A DNA stretch of 64,000 nucleotides from Candidatus Collinsella stercoripullorum. Its GTDB lineage: Bacteria; Actinomycetota; Coriobacteriia; Coriobacteriales; Coriobacteriaceae. The DNA is taken from the NCBI GenBank assembly GCA_019117005.1, contig DXAO01000052.1, positions 1-64,000 on the forward strand, given 5' to 3'. The notes beneath the pieces are model-generated. The model searched no databases. It saw only the letters and a list, made by a program, of their open reading frames with translations, and had not been told where the DNA came from. Positions 1 to 7,097 of the stretch are shown here, one piece after another. Made by a program: the position numbers and the translations under genes. Position 1 is the stretch's first letter; the number at the start of each line of letters is the position of its first letter.

Positions 1-1265
1 AGCGCGAGCACATGACGCTCGTGCGCGGCCTCCAGCTCGTCGCCCTCGCGCTCCTCGACGAGGGCGAGGTGCGCCTCGGCGAGCGCGTCGTCGTAGACGG
101 CCTGCGCGTTGCGGGCGGCCTCCTCGCGCACGCGCTTCGCGTCGGCCTCGGCGGCCTCGCGGGTCGCCTTCGCGCCGCGCTCGGCAGCGTGCTCGACGAA
201 CCGCGCGCCGGGGACGAACTCGCCGGTCACTGTGAGCTTGCGCCCGTCCTGAACGACGGTCGAGCCGACCGGGAGCGACTTCGGGAACGACTCGAAGAAC
301 CCCTCGCGGGGATTCTCCGCGATGCGGCGCACGGTGGCGACCGTCTCGTTGCCGTCCTCGTCGGTCGCGGGGAAGTAGCCGTTTTGCGCACGAGCGAGCA
401 CGTCGTCGGCCTCGGCCTCGGCGGCGGCGACGCCCTGCTCGTAGGCCCGCTGGTGCGTGGCGCGAAACTCGTCAAGTTCCATGTGCGCGCTGTCGCTCCG
501 CTCGCGGTCGAGCCGGATGTCGTAGCCGTTCTCGGCGAACCACTGGTCAACCGCGTCCTCGAAGACGCCGCGCATCTCGGCGGTGTAGGTCGAGACGCGC
601 GTGCAGCGGCGCTCGTACTCCTTGTCGGTCTCGGGCCGCGCCTTGCGCTTGCCCTTCGGCTTGATCATCTTGCGAGGCGGGTGCGCCTTCTCGATGCCCA
701 TGTCCTTGAGCGCCGCGTCCATGTTCATCGTGCCGTCGTCCGCGAGCACGGCGTCAATCTTGTGTGCGTGCGGGCTCTCGTCGAGGTGCAGGTCGATGGC
801 GACGGTCTCGATGCACGCCTTGGAGCCGTTCGCGGCGGCGCGCGCGTTGAGGTCGGCCTGCCACTCGTTGACGGCCTTGAGCCCCGCGCGGAGCGCGGGC
901 GTCGTATCGAACGTGGTCTCAATGTTCCCGACTTGCAGAATCGTCTCGTTCATCTGGTTGCGCTTCATGTCGCAAAACTCGTCGAACGTCTTCCGGCGGC
1001 CGGGGTTGCGCTTCCAACCGTCGGAGTGGACGGCGCGCTCGTACTCGCCGCCGAGTCGCGCCTTGTACCATTCCCGCGCGGCCTTGACGGTCGCGCCGAC
1101 CTGACGCCCGCCGGTCAGCTCGGTGCCGTCCGGGTTGATGTGGACGTTGCCACGGCGGCCCCTCTTGAACTTCTCGTCATCCTCATGGTAGAGGCTGCCG
1201 TCGTTGTGCGCGAGCGAGTACCCGCCGCGCTGCGAGTGGACGCTCGCCTTCACCTTCTCGCCCAT
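1..1265 (-). CDS. MobV/Pre-family relaxase (plasmid mobilization protein), partial at the left edge
   Basis: Relaxase expected to nick one strand at an origin of transfer so a conjugative helper can mobilize the element. The 421 readable codons start at ATG 1265 behind a GGAGGT ribosome site and run off the left edge. Residues 160-168 read HLDESPHAH, the metal-binding signature (HxDExxPHxH) of the Mob_Pre/MobV family. The N-terminal stretch KVKASVHSQRGG resembles motif I. After about residue 250 the protein becomes Glu/Ala-rich and probably coiled-coil. The catalytic motif is clear; the missing C-terminus cannot be assessed. It faces the same way as the rep gene and begins next to a hairpin cluster that could be its substrate. 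Confidence 0.85.
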   Translation of the reverse strand, partial: MGEKVKASVHSQRGGYSLAHNDGSLYHEDDEKFKRGRRGNVHINPDGTELTGGRQVGATVKAAREWYKARLGGEYERAVHSDGWKRNPGRRKTFDEFCDMKRNQMNETILQVGNIETTFDTTPALRAGLKAVNEWQADLNARAAANGSKACIETVAIDLHLDESPHAHKIDAVLADDGTMNMDAALKDMGIEKAHPPRKMIKPKGKRKARPETDKEYERRCTRVSTYTAEMRGVFEDAVDQWFAENGYDIRLDRERSDSAHMELDEFRATHQRAYEQGVAAAEAEADDVLARAQNGYFPATDEDGNETVATVRRIAENPREGFFESFPKSLPVGSTVVQDGRKLTVTGEFVPGARFVEHAAERGAKATREAAEADAKRVREEAARNAQAVYDDALAEAHLALVEEREGDELEAAHERHVLA

Positions 1266-1451
1266 GTCGTGACCTCCATGATTCGCGTCGGCTGTTGAAA
1301 CGGGCGTGCAGGGCGCGAGCCCGCACGCCCGTAACGCAGTACGTCGTGTGCTCCGCACACGACCGCCCCTGCGGGGCGCTGCGCCGTCCTCGCTCCGCTC
1401 GGACGGGGCGCAGGGGCCCCGGCACGAGGCCGGGACCCCGCGAGCGCGGCA
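1266..1451. other. Hairpin cluster upstream of the relaxase: candidate oriT
   Basis: This noncoding gap holds successive inverted repeats: CGGGCGTGC 1301-1309 with GCACGCCCG 1323-1331 (and an inner GGGC/GCCC), GTCGTGTG 1343-1350 with CACACGAC 1356-1363, CGCCCC 1364-1369 with GGGGCG 1373-1378, and CGTCC 1385-1389 with GGACG 1401-1405. MobV relaxases usually act on an inverted-repeat oriT close to their own gene, so the position fits. Some hairpins could instead terminate the 1452-1772 gene. No nick-site consensus was recognised. Confidence 0.4.
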
Positions 1452-1772
1452 CTAGCCGCGCTGCTCCGCCTCAGCTGCGTCCCGGCGCGCCTTGCGCTCC
1501 GCGCGGCGGCGCCGGTCCTCGGCGAGCCGCCTCTGCTCGCCCTCCTCGAAGAGTGCCGCGAGCAGGTTGCCGACCGGCTCCGAGAGCGGCATCTGCCGCT
1601 GCTGCGCGGAGCGCACCAGCGCCTCGATGCTCGTCTCGAACGCGATGCGGGACACGCCCGCGTCGCGCTTCGCGGTCTGCTTCGCGATGCGCTCGGCGCG
1701 GTCCGCCTTGAGCTTCGCGAGGTGCGCCTCGGCGTCGGCGATGCGCTCGTCCATCGTCTTCTGCTTGGTCAT
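1452..1772 (-). CDS. Small charged coiled-coil protein, possible mobilization accessory protein
   Basis: 106 residues starting at ATG 1772 behind a GGGAGG ribosome site. The first 50 residues are Lys/Arg/Glu/Ala-rich (DERIADAEAHLAKLKADRAE) and look coiled-coil. The middle (SRIAFETSIEALVRSAQQ) could be a small folded segment, and the C-terminus is again highly charged (RRRRAERKARRD). It lies just upstream of the relaxase and may work in its relaxosome as MobC/TraD-like proteins do, but no family motif was recognised. The function is an inference from position only. Confidence 0.55.
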   Translation of the reverse strand: MTKQKTMDERIADAEAHLAKLKADRAERIAKQTAKRDAGVSRIAFETSIEALVRSAQQRQMPLSEPVGNLLAALFEEGEQRRLAEDRRRRAERKARRDAAEAEQRG

Positions 1773-1805
1773 CTTCGTTGCCTCCCGTTGTCTCGATTGA
1801 ATCCG

Positions 1806-2348
1806 TCACTCGCTCGTCCGGTCGCGCGGGACTTGTGGCGGGTCCCGCGCTCCCTGCTCCTCCTCGGTCGTGCGGCGCGCTGCGCGCATCATGGCTCGAC
1901 AACGCCTCACCCGCTTCTGACGCCGACGACACGCCCGTATGTACTCACGGCAGTCATCGAGAATCGCGCGCAAATCGTTCACGGCGATGCGCGGAAACTC
2001 GTTCAGCAGCTCCCCATATTCGTAGCGCGCCTCGTCGTCCAAAGCCTTGTTGCCGCGCACGTCAGCCTCAATCGCACGAATCGCGACCGAGAGCGCTTCG
2101 AGCGCCGCATCCGGTCGCCTGTTCAGCTCGTGATCCAGACAGCGCCCGGCGCATTCGTCGCCGTTGAGATACCAAAGGCGCACGATGTAGCGTGCCCATG
2201 CAATGCAACGTGCAACGTGGTCCCACGCCGGTCCCCTGCTCGTGCGCACGTCGAGCCGGATGCCGTGGTGTCGCAGCTCGCGGGCGTCCTCGAAGAAAAC
2301 AAGTTCCTCCTCGTCGAGGAGCTCGCGGGCATGCTTACTCCGTGCCAT
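1806..2348 (-). CDS. Hypothetical replicon-associated protein
   Basis: 180 residues from ATG 2348, preceded by an AGGGGG ribosome site; an in-frame GTG at 2357 is the alternative start. The gene overlaps the 3' end of the rep gene by 14 bp, so the two are probably co-transcribed and translationally coupled. The sequence has acidic and aromatic stretches, with a very basic Arg-rich region near the C-terminus (RRRQKRVRRCRAMMRAARR) suggesting nucleic-acid contact. No known domain was recognised. It sits where many rolling-circle plasmids carry a small accessory gene, but no function can be given. Confidence 0.5.
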   Translation of the reverse strand: MARSKHARELLDEEELVFFEDARELRHHGIRLDVRTSRGPAWDHVARCIAWARYIVRLWYLNGDECAGRCLDHELNRRPDAALEALSVAIRAIEADVRGNKALDDEARYEYGELLNEFPRIAVNDLRAILDDCREYIRACRRRQKRVRRCRAMMRAARRTTEEEQGARDPPQVPRDRTSE

Positions 2349-4686
2349 CGCCGTCACCCCCTGCGGGAGCCGGGAGCGCGAGCGCCGGGAGCGGCTCGGG
2401 GGCCGGGAGTCTGCCCTTTGCGACGGCGCCGGCGATGCGGTCGCGAAACTTTTTCTGGAACTCCCGAACCACGCGGAAAATCTCGCCGGACGCCGTCAGC
2501 CGTCCACCATTGCACTTGGCGTCGATGTCGCGCACGATGAGGTCAAGAACGGCGTCGACGGAGAGCAGTCCATCGAACGGAGTGAACCGCCACGTGAGCG
2601 TCACCTCGTCGATTTCATCGAGCCCGTACTGGTCTTGTCCCGTGACGATTTCGGTCGTGTACGGCGCGCACTCCTCGGGGCGATACAGGCGGTAGCAGTA
2701 GCGCCCGTTCTCGCGCGGATTCATGACCTCGACGACATAGTTCATGCGCGCGATGGCTTGGTTGAGCGAGTCGAACCGAGCCTGACCTTTTCCGCCCTTC
2801 GGCATGAAATAGAACAGGTTGACGGGCGGCGTCGGCGTCGTAATCAGCGTCACGCGCTGCGCACCCGCACCCTTATTTCGATAGCGGAGTCCGAACGGGT
2901 CGCAGTCGGTGTTGTCAGTGAACGTCAAATAAGATTGGTAGTCAGGGAACGTCGCGCTGCGCATCTCGTTGATGACGACGATTTCGGAACCATCAAAGTC
3001 ATCAAGCGGATTCCTGTTGGCGAGTCGCTGGGCATGCCACCTGCGCCGGTTGCCGCCCGGGAAATTCTCAAGGAGCCCGTCGCGGAGCGTCAGCGCGAGC
3101 TGAGTCTTGCCGCATCGCGAGGGGCCATAGAACATCGCATTAACTCGCTCGAACTCGGTCCCGATAGAGGTGGCGGTAGCGTTGAGCCAAATCCTCTTGT
3201 AGTTTTCGCAGGCCGAATCGATTTCGGAGGCGGCCGACTTCGAGACGGAGTAAATCTTGAACAGCTCGCAGGGCTTCGTCAGCTCGCCGTTCTCGTCGGG
3301 AACCATACGCATGATGTCGCTCATGCGGATGCGCCCGTCGGCGCACTCCTGCTGCAACCAGTCCACGCGCTCGCGGTACTTCTTGCGCGCCATGGTCGCG
3401 CGACCCTTGACCCATGCCTCCTTCCGCGCCTCGTAGATGTCGGTGTAGTCGATGTCCCCGACGATGGTCTCGACCTCGCTCGGGTTGTACTGGGTCTTGT
3501 CCGCGTACTTGATGTGAATAAGGTAGGCGAGCATATTCTCGTAGGCGTGCCCGCCGCTCTTCGGCTTCTCGATCATGTTCGACGGCACCCCGAGGGCACG
3601 CGCGATGGCCGAGAGCGAGAGGCCCGACTTCTTGTCCACGGCGCGCCCAACGATGTGCACGTGCCAGTACTTCGGCGCGCCCGGAACGAACTTCGAGCTG
3701 CCGCCGTCGGCGAGGTAGTCGTCCACCGTGTAGACGTCCCGGTTGTGCAAGATAATGTAGAACTCGCCAATGTCCATCCCGGCGTCAATGAGCTTCCCGA
3801 CCATCCACTCGCCGAGCGGCCTGACATTTGCGAGCCTCGCCGCTTCGAGCGCCGCGAGCCCGGCGTCGTCCCAATCGGGGTAGAGGTCTCGGTCGAGCTT
3901 AAAGCTCGCCGTGAAGAGCTGGAGCGGGGCCTTGCGCTTCGCCTCGCCCTTGGCCTTTCCGGGATGCAGGTCGCGCCACTCCTGCGCGGCGTCGCGAACA
4001 GCCTGCGGCCCACCTTCGATGAGCTTCACGCCGCGCATCTTGTTTGACTTGTCGCGCCATCGATGCTTGTCCCACGCGTCCCAGTGTGAGCGGATGCAAG
4101 CCTGCACGTCCTCGTCGAAGTAGGGGAGCATCGCCATCTGCAACGCACGCGTGCTTTTCCCGAGCCCGCCGAGGCCCACACTTACGAACGTCTGCCAGCC
4201 CTCAAGCGCATCCTCAAGCTTATCCATGAAGGTCAGACGAGGGTTGCCGTTGTCATCCGTGCGAAGCACCTCGACGGTTGCCTCGGTGTAGCGCGCGCGG
4301 ATTTCTCCCGCGTGCGCGGCCGCGAACGCCTCCGCGCCCTCGGCCGTCTTGATTGTCTTCAAAGGTCGCCCGCCACGGCCGGTCGCCTGCGTCGCCTGGG
4401 GCATCTGCGCCATGAGCGCGGCGTTCGCGGCACGAACCCTCTCGTCGAGCGCGGGCGCGGCGGCCGCAATCTCGTCGCGCCGAGCGAGAATCTGCTCGAT
4501 GCGCACGATGTCCGGGTCGTCGTCCGCCTCGTCGCCGTGGAGGCCGCCCGCAATCTCGTTGTACTCGAATTCGAGGCGGCCGTCCTCGGCGCGCAGGGCG
4601 GCCAGCTCGGCCGTGAGCGCGGTGATGTTGCGCACGTCGTCTTCGAGGGTCGGCGCGGCGGCCGTCTTCGGGGTCTCGTCAGCCAT
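2335..4686 (-). CDS. Replication initiator with HUH (Rep_2-like) endonuclease and superfamily 3 helicase
   Basis: 783 residues. It should nick the plasmid origin and unwind it for rolling-circle replication. The HUH domain shows motif I-like FYIILHNRDVY (residues 309-319), the metal-binding WHVH at 341-344, and motif III AYLIHIKYADKTQY (387-400), where Tyr388 is the probable nicking residue, as in pMV158-type RepB. A helicase follows: Walker A GPSRCGKT (521-528) and Walker B IVVINE (569-574), then TLITTPTPP (613-621) in the sensor position. This HUH-SF3 order matches bacterial relatives of CRESS-DNA virus Reps. Odd: a 300-residue N-terminal extension with a second P-loop-like GLGGLGKST (171-179). 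Start is ATG 4686, next to the repeat region expected to be its origin. Confidence 0.85.
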   Translation of the reverse strand: MADETPKTAAAPTLEDDVRNITALTAELAALRAEDGRLEFEYNEIAGGLHGDEADDDPDIVRIEQILARRDEIAAAAPALDERVRAANAALMAQMPQATQATGRGGRPLKTIKTAEGAEAFAAAHAGEIRARYTEATVEVLRTDDNGNPRLTFMDKLEDALEGWQTFVSVGLGGLGKSTRALQMAMLPYFDEDVQACIRSHWDAWDKHRWRDKSNKMRGVKLIEGGPQAVRDAAQEWRDLHPGKAKGEAKRKAPLQLFTASFKLDRDLYPDWDDAGLAALEAARLANVRPLGEWMVGKLIDAGMDIGEFYIILHNRDVYTVDDYLADGGSSKFVPGAPKYWHVHIVGRAVDKKSGLSLSAIARALGVPSNMIEKPKSGGHAYENMLAYLIHIKYADKTQYNPSEVETIVGDIDYTDIYEARKEAWVKGRATMARKKYRERVDWLQQECADGRIRMSDIMRMVPDENGELTKPCELFKIYSVSKSAASEIDSACENYKRIWLNATATSIGTEFERVNAMFYGPSRCGKTQLALTLRDGLLENFPGGNRRRWHAQRLANRNPLDDFDGSEIVVINEMRSATFPDYQSYLTFTDNTDCDPFGLRYRNKGAGAQRVTLITTPTPPVNLFYFMPKGGKGQARFDSLNQAIARMNYVVEVMNPRENGRYCYRLYRPEECAPYTTEIVTGQDQYGLDEIDEVTLTWRFTPFDGLLSVDAVLDLIVRDIDAKCNGGRLTASGEIFRVVREFQKKFRDRIAGAVAKGRLPAPEPLPALALPAPAGGDGDGTE

Positions 4687-5158
4687 GCAAAATCGCCTCC
4701 CGAGCGCAGGGAGGTTTTTGACAAGACTTGGAATAGTTAATTTCGATGAAACTCTGAAATTCGCTAACTATTACACCCAAGTCTCGAAAAAAACTCCCTA
4801 AAACCGCAGGTAAATAGGGGTGCTCATGTTGCAAAACAGGAAAACCGCAGGTAAACGGCCGTTTTTTAACTATTACACCCAAGTCTCGAAAAAAACCCCG
4901 GGAAAACGGCCGGGCGAAACGAGCGAGCCCGCGAGTCGAAAAAACTCGAAACAGGCCGCTGACCTCGGCAAATAGGCCGTCGGGGGCGGCCATCGACAAG
5001 CCCTGGCCGCCCCCGCGCGCTATACGGTTCGGGGTTTCAGACCAGACTTGTGCAAAGACAACCCCGAAAATCGGGGATTTTTTCATTTGCATGCCCAAAT
5101 TCGGAATCAAGCCCGGATTTTTGGCCCCAAACATCCTTTGAATGGTCATCGCGACCAC
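4687..5158. repeat. Iteron-like region upstream of rep: candidate origin and rep operator
   Basis: AT-richer DNA with a 29-bp direct repeat occurring identically at 4765-4793 and 4867-4895 (core TTACACCCAAGTCTCGAAAA). A 15-bp repeat AAAACCGCAGGTAAA lies at 4800-4814 and 4841-4855. An inverted partial copy (AGACTTGGAATAGTTA, 4724-4739) pairs with the arms of the first 29-bp unit, making a large hairpin only about 40 bp before the rep start. Such repeats are typical of double-strand origins and Rep binding sites. A 159-codon reading frame on the minus strand crosses the region but encodes little beyond the repeats, so it is treated as noncoding. Confidence 0.6.
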
Positions 5159-5455
5159 CTAGCGCAGCAGCTCGGCGAGCTTCGCGCGGCCCTCGGCGGA
5201 GAGCACGGGCGCAGCACTGGCGATGCGCTTCGCAAGGCGCTCGACGAGTTCGGACTCGTTTACGACGGGCTCACGTGCCGCGACGCAAGCGTCCAAATCG
5301 GCGCGCGAGACCATGCGGAGGCGACCGCTAGTGAACGAACGGACGGAACCGCTCTTGACCCAGCGGTCAATGGTCGAGCGGGATGCAATGCCCTGCGCAG
5401 CCGCATCCCTGATACTGATGTAATCGTCGGTCTTGTTGGTCGGCACAAAAATCAC
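5159..5455 (-). CDS. Excisionase/MerR-like helix-turn-helix DNA-binding protein
   Basis: 98 residues. Residues 12-60 form a winged-helix/HTH_17-type unit: ISIRDAAAQGIASRSTIDRW, then VKSGSVRSFTSGRLRMVSRADLDACV, as in excisionase-family proteins that read a short DNA site and bend it. It could control element excision or rep expression. It lies upstream of the origin and is transcribed towards it. A perfect 7-bp inverted repeat sits 5 bp before its start and may be its own operator. The C-terminal 30 residues (ESELVERLAKRIASAAPVL) look helical and could dimerise. The family call is fairly secure; the target is not known. Confidence 0.7.
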   Translation of the reverse strand: MIFVPTNKTDDYISIRDAAAQGIASRSTIDRWVKSGSVRSFTSGRLRMVSRADLDACVAAREPVVNESELVERLAKRIASAAPVLSAEGRAKLAELLR

Positions 5456-5459
5456 CCCA

Positions 5460-5477
5460 GACAGCTAGAGAGCTGTC
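5460..5477. promoter_or_regulatory. Inverted repeat before the HTH gene (candidate operator)
   Basis: GACAGCT (5460-5466), AGAG, AGCTGTC (5471-5477): a perfect 7-bp inverted repeat with a 4-bp spacer, immediately upstream of the leftward HTH gene. Position suggests autoregulation. Confidence 0.4.
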
Positions 5478-5799
5478 CGAGGCGACCGTCGTTTCCCCGA
5501 ACTATGCCTTTTTGTGCCAGCTCTTCGCGGACGGTGCAATCGGAGGCGGGAAGCCTCGCGCGTGCGCACAAGCGGCGCGCCGCTGATGCGACGCTGCGCA
5601 CGCTCGCGAGCGTATAGACGCTCGCGAAACTGCATCGGCCGGGCTGGGCGGGTCTCGCTCAATCAAGCGAACGCGCGACAGCGAGCGACAGTAAATCGTT
5701 CGCCGAACAACTCGCACGGTCCCTGCTCATCAGGACCCCACGCTTTCGGTCGTCGACTGTAATATACCACATAACCCACGCTCTTATAACTTTTGTCGA
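5478..5799. other. Noncoding right flank of the element, with boundary to the pilus locus
   Basis: No convincing gene is seen. A perfect 10-bp inverted repeat, TCGCGAGCGT (5604-5613) and ACGCTCGCGA (5618-5627), may be a recombination-protein or regulator site. The last 60 bp are distinctly AT-rich (around AATATACCACATAACCC) before GC-rich pilin sequence begins. The attachment-site core is presumably near 5790-5812, but only one side is visible. Confidence 0.4.
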
Positions 5800-5901
5800 T
5801 TCCCTGTGTTTGTCGTGATCGCGATCCTGGCGATCATCGCATTCCGCGACAAGGTGGGCGAGCTGTGGGACGCGATCGCGTCGGGGATCAACAGCCTGTG
5901 A
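5800..5901 (+). pseudogene. 3' remnant of a Flp/Tad pilin gene, cut at the element boundary
   Basis: In-frame codons up to TGA 5899-5901 encode VFVVIAILAIIAFRDKVGEL followed by WDAIASGINSL. This is the hydrophobic helix and amphipathic tail of a short Flp-type pilin. The N-terminal half with the prepilin peptidase site is absent; upstream codons show no pilin likeness and no credible start. The next gene overlaps the stop by GTGA, as in an intact operon. The simplest reading is that the mobile element integrated within this gene. Its 5' half should lie left of the element, outside the window. A GTG at 5806 could make a 31-residue peptide, but nothing supports its use. Confidence 0.65.
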
Positions 5902-6368
5902 GGGGGCGCGGGCGGGGGATGCTCGCGCTGGCGGCGCTGTGCGTGCTCGTCGCCGCGGCGGCGTGGGTGCTGACGCCCCGTCCCGAGGCGGATGGGGGCG
6001 CCGGCGGCGGGGGCGGCGCCGTCCCGGAGCAGGGTGCGCCGTCCGTCCTCGCCCCGGCCGCCCCGTCCTCGTCCGAGCGCTTCCTCGCCGACCTGGAGCG
6101 GGGTGCGCGGGACGGGGGCGGGCCCTCCGCCGTGGCGTGGGAGGTGCCGGGCGACCTGCCCGGCCCCGCCTCGGAGGTCCTGAGCGCCTACCGCGCGGTC
6201 CCCACCGCCTCGCTCGCGGTGAGCGGGTACCTGGACCTCAAGGGGAACGTGTGGGGCGCCGTGGTGCGCGACTCCCGGGGCTGGGTGGACGTGGTGCACG
6301 TGTCGACGACGGAGGCGGCCGAGCGGACGGAGGTCCGGGTGGCGCGCCTGGCAAGGGAGGACCTGTGA
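5898..6368 (+). CDS. Tad-locus membrane-anchored protein of unknown function
   Basis: 156 residues from GTG 5898, which overlaps the pilin stop as GTGA; ATG 5919 is the alternative start. A single membrane segment (MLALAALCVLVAAAAWVLTP) is followed by a Gly/Ala/Pro linker. A compact domain ends the protein, with VSGYLDLKGNVWGAVVRDS and a stretch WVDVVHVSTTEAAERTEVRV that reads like beta strands. It is probably exported or membrane-anchored with the domain outside. The tight overlaps with both neighbours place it in the Tad/Flp pilus operon. No named family was recognised. Confidence 0.7.
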   Translation: MRGRGRGMLALAALCVLVAAAAWVLTPRPEADGGAGGGGGAVPEQGAPSVLAPAAPSSSERFLADLERGARDGGGPSAVAWEVPGDLPGPASEVLSAYRAVPTASLAVSGYLDLKGNVWGAVVRDSRGWVDVVHVSTTEAAERTEVRVARLAREDL

Positions 6369-6607
6369 GATCGGGGGGACGGGATGGGTCTGCGGGACCG
6401 ATGGGGCGCCTGCGGGCGTCCGTGCGGGAGGATGCGGCGCAGGCATCGCTCGAGTACGCCCTCACGGTCGCCGCGCTCGCGGCGGTTGCCGTCGCGCTCG
6501 CGGCGCTGTGGCGCGCCGGCGAGGACGGGACGCTCGCGCGGCTCGTCGAGCAGGCGGCGTCCCATGCGCTGGCAGGGACGGGGCCGCTCGATATCGCGCT
6601 GTATTGA
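6365..6607 (+). CDS. Flp/TadE-type pseudopilin
   Basis: 80 residues from GTG 6365 (GTGA overlap with the preceding stop). After a short basic leader comes a class III prepilin-like segment, AAQASLEYALTVAALAAVAV then ALAALWRAGEDG. The Glu five or so residues into the hydrophobic helix is characteristic of substrates of TadV-type prepilin peptidases. It is likely processed and assembled as a minor pilin or pseudopilin of a tight-adherence pilus. The ATPase and platform genes (tadA/B/C) are not in the window and should lie to the left, beyond the inserted element. Confidence 0.75.
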   Translation: MRSGGRDGSAGPMGRLRASVREDAAQASLEYALTVAALAAVAVALAALWRAGEDGTLARLVEQAASHALAGTGPLDIALY

Positions 6608-7097
6608 GGGGCTGGGCGACGAGACGGCGCAGGCGACGGTCGAGGCCGCGTTCCTGCTGCCGACCTTCCTCACGCTCATCCTGCTGGCGCTCCAGCCGGT
6701 GTGCGTGCTCTACACGCGCAGCATCATGGAGTCCGCCGCGGCCGAGACCGCTCGGCTGGCGGTGACCTCCGCGGACGCCGACGCCATGCGGGCGTTCGCG
6801 CTGCGCCGCCTCGCCGCCGTGCCCGACGTCTCGATCTTCCACGCGGGCGGACCGCTCTCATGGGAGGTGGAGGTCGCGCGGGCGGGTGCGGGCGATGGGG
6901 GCGCGGGGGCGCCGCGCGGGGTCGAGGTCACGATCTCGGGGGCGGTGCGTCCGCTGCCCGTGATCGGGGCGTTCGCCTCCGCGCTCGGGGAGACGAATGC
7001 AAGCGGGGACGTGCTGTTGGAGGTGACCGTGGGCTATGAGGGGAGACCGGGCTGGCTCGAGGGCGACTACGGGGAGTGGGTCGCCATCTGGGGGTGA
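6564..7097 (+). CDS. TadE-like pseudopilin
   Basis: About 177 residues if ATG 6564 is used; it overlaps the preceding gene by 44 bp. Near the N-terminus is ETAQATVEAAFLLPTFLTLI, the TadE motif: a Glu inside a hydrophobic helix after a polar peptide, cleaved by the dedicated prepilin peptidase. The remaining part (EVEVARAGAGDG, VEVTISGAVRPLPVIGAF) looks like a small extracytoplasmic beta domain. TadE proteins are pseudopilins needed for pilus assembly. The start is uncertain because no strong ribosome site is visible. Confidence 0.75.
   Translation: MRWQGRGRSISRCIEGLGDETAQATVEAAFLLPTFLTLILLALQPVCVLYTRSIMESAAAETARLAVTSADADAMRAFALRRLAAVPDVSIFHAGGPLSWEVEVARAGAGDGGAGAPRGVEVTISGAVRPLPVIGAFASALGETNASGDVLLEVTVGYEGRPGWLEGDYGEWVAIWG

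Larger units (their letters stand above)
1..5799. mobile_element. Right part of an integrated mobilizable element (IME/plasmid-derived)
   Basis: A leftward block of relaxase, accessory genes, HUH-SF3 replication initiator and HTH protein, with repeat-rich noncoding DNA, is what an integrated rolling-circle plasmid or integrative mobilizable element carries. The right boundary is inferred near 5790-5800, where sequence changes to the in-frame 3' end of a Flp pilin gene that belongs to the Tad locus on the right. The left end, the integrase and the second attachment site lie outside the window, so size and integration mechanism cannot be stated. Confidence 0.75.

Noticed and set aside
12-1298. 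428-codon plus-strand frame over the relaxase
   Set aside because: It mirrors the minus-strand MobV gene, which has a true ribosome site and the HxDExxxHxH signature; the plus frame is repetitive Leu/Val/Arg sequence typical of an antisense shadow in high-GC DNA.
2203-4047. 614-codon plus-strand frame opposite rep
   Set aside because: Shadow of the replication initiator, which has all catalytic motifs on the other strand.
4679-5158. 159-codon minus-strand frame between the HTH gene and rep
   Set aside because: Its content is the translated DNA repeats (the same GVIV-containing stretch twice) and it overlaps the rep start; better explained as origin repeats.
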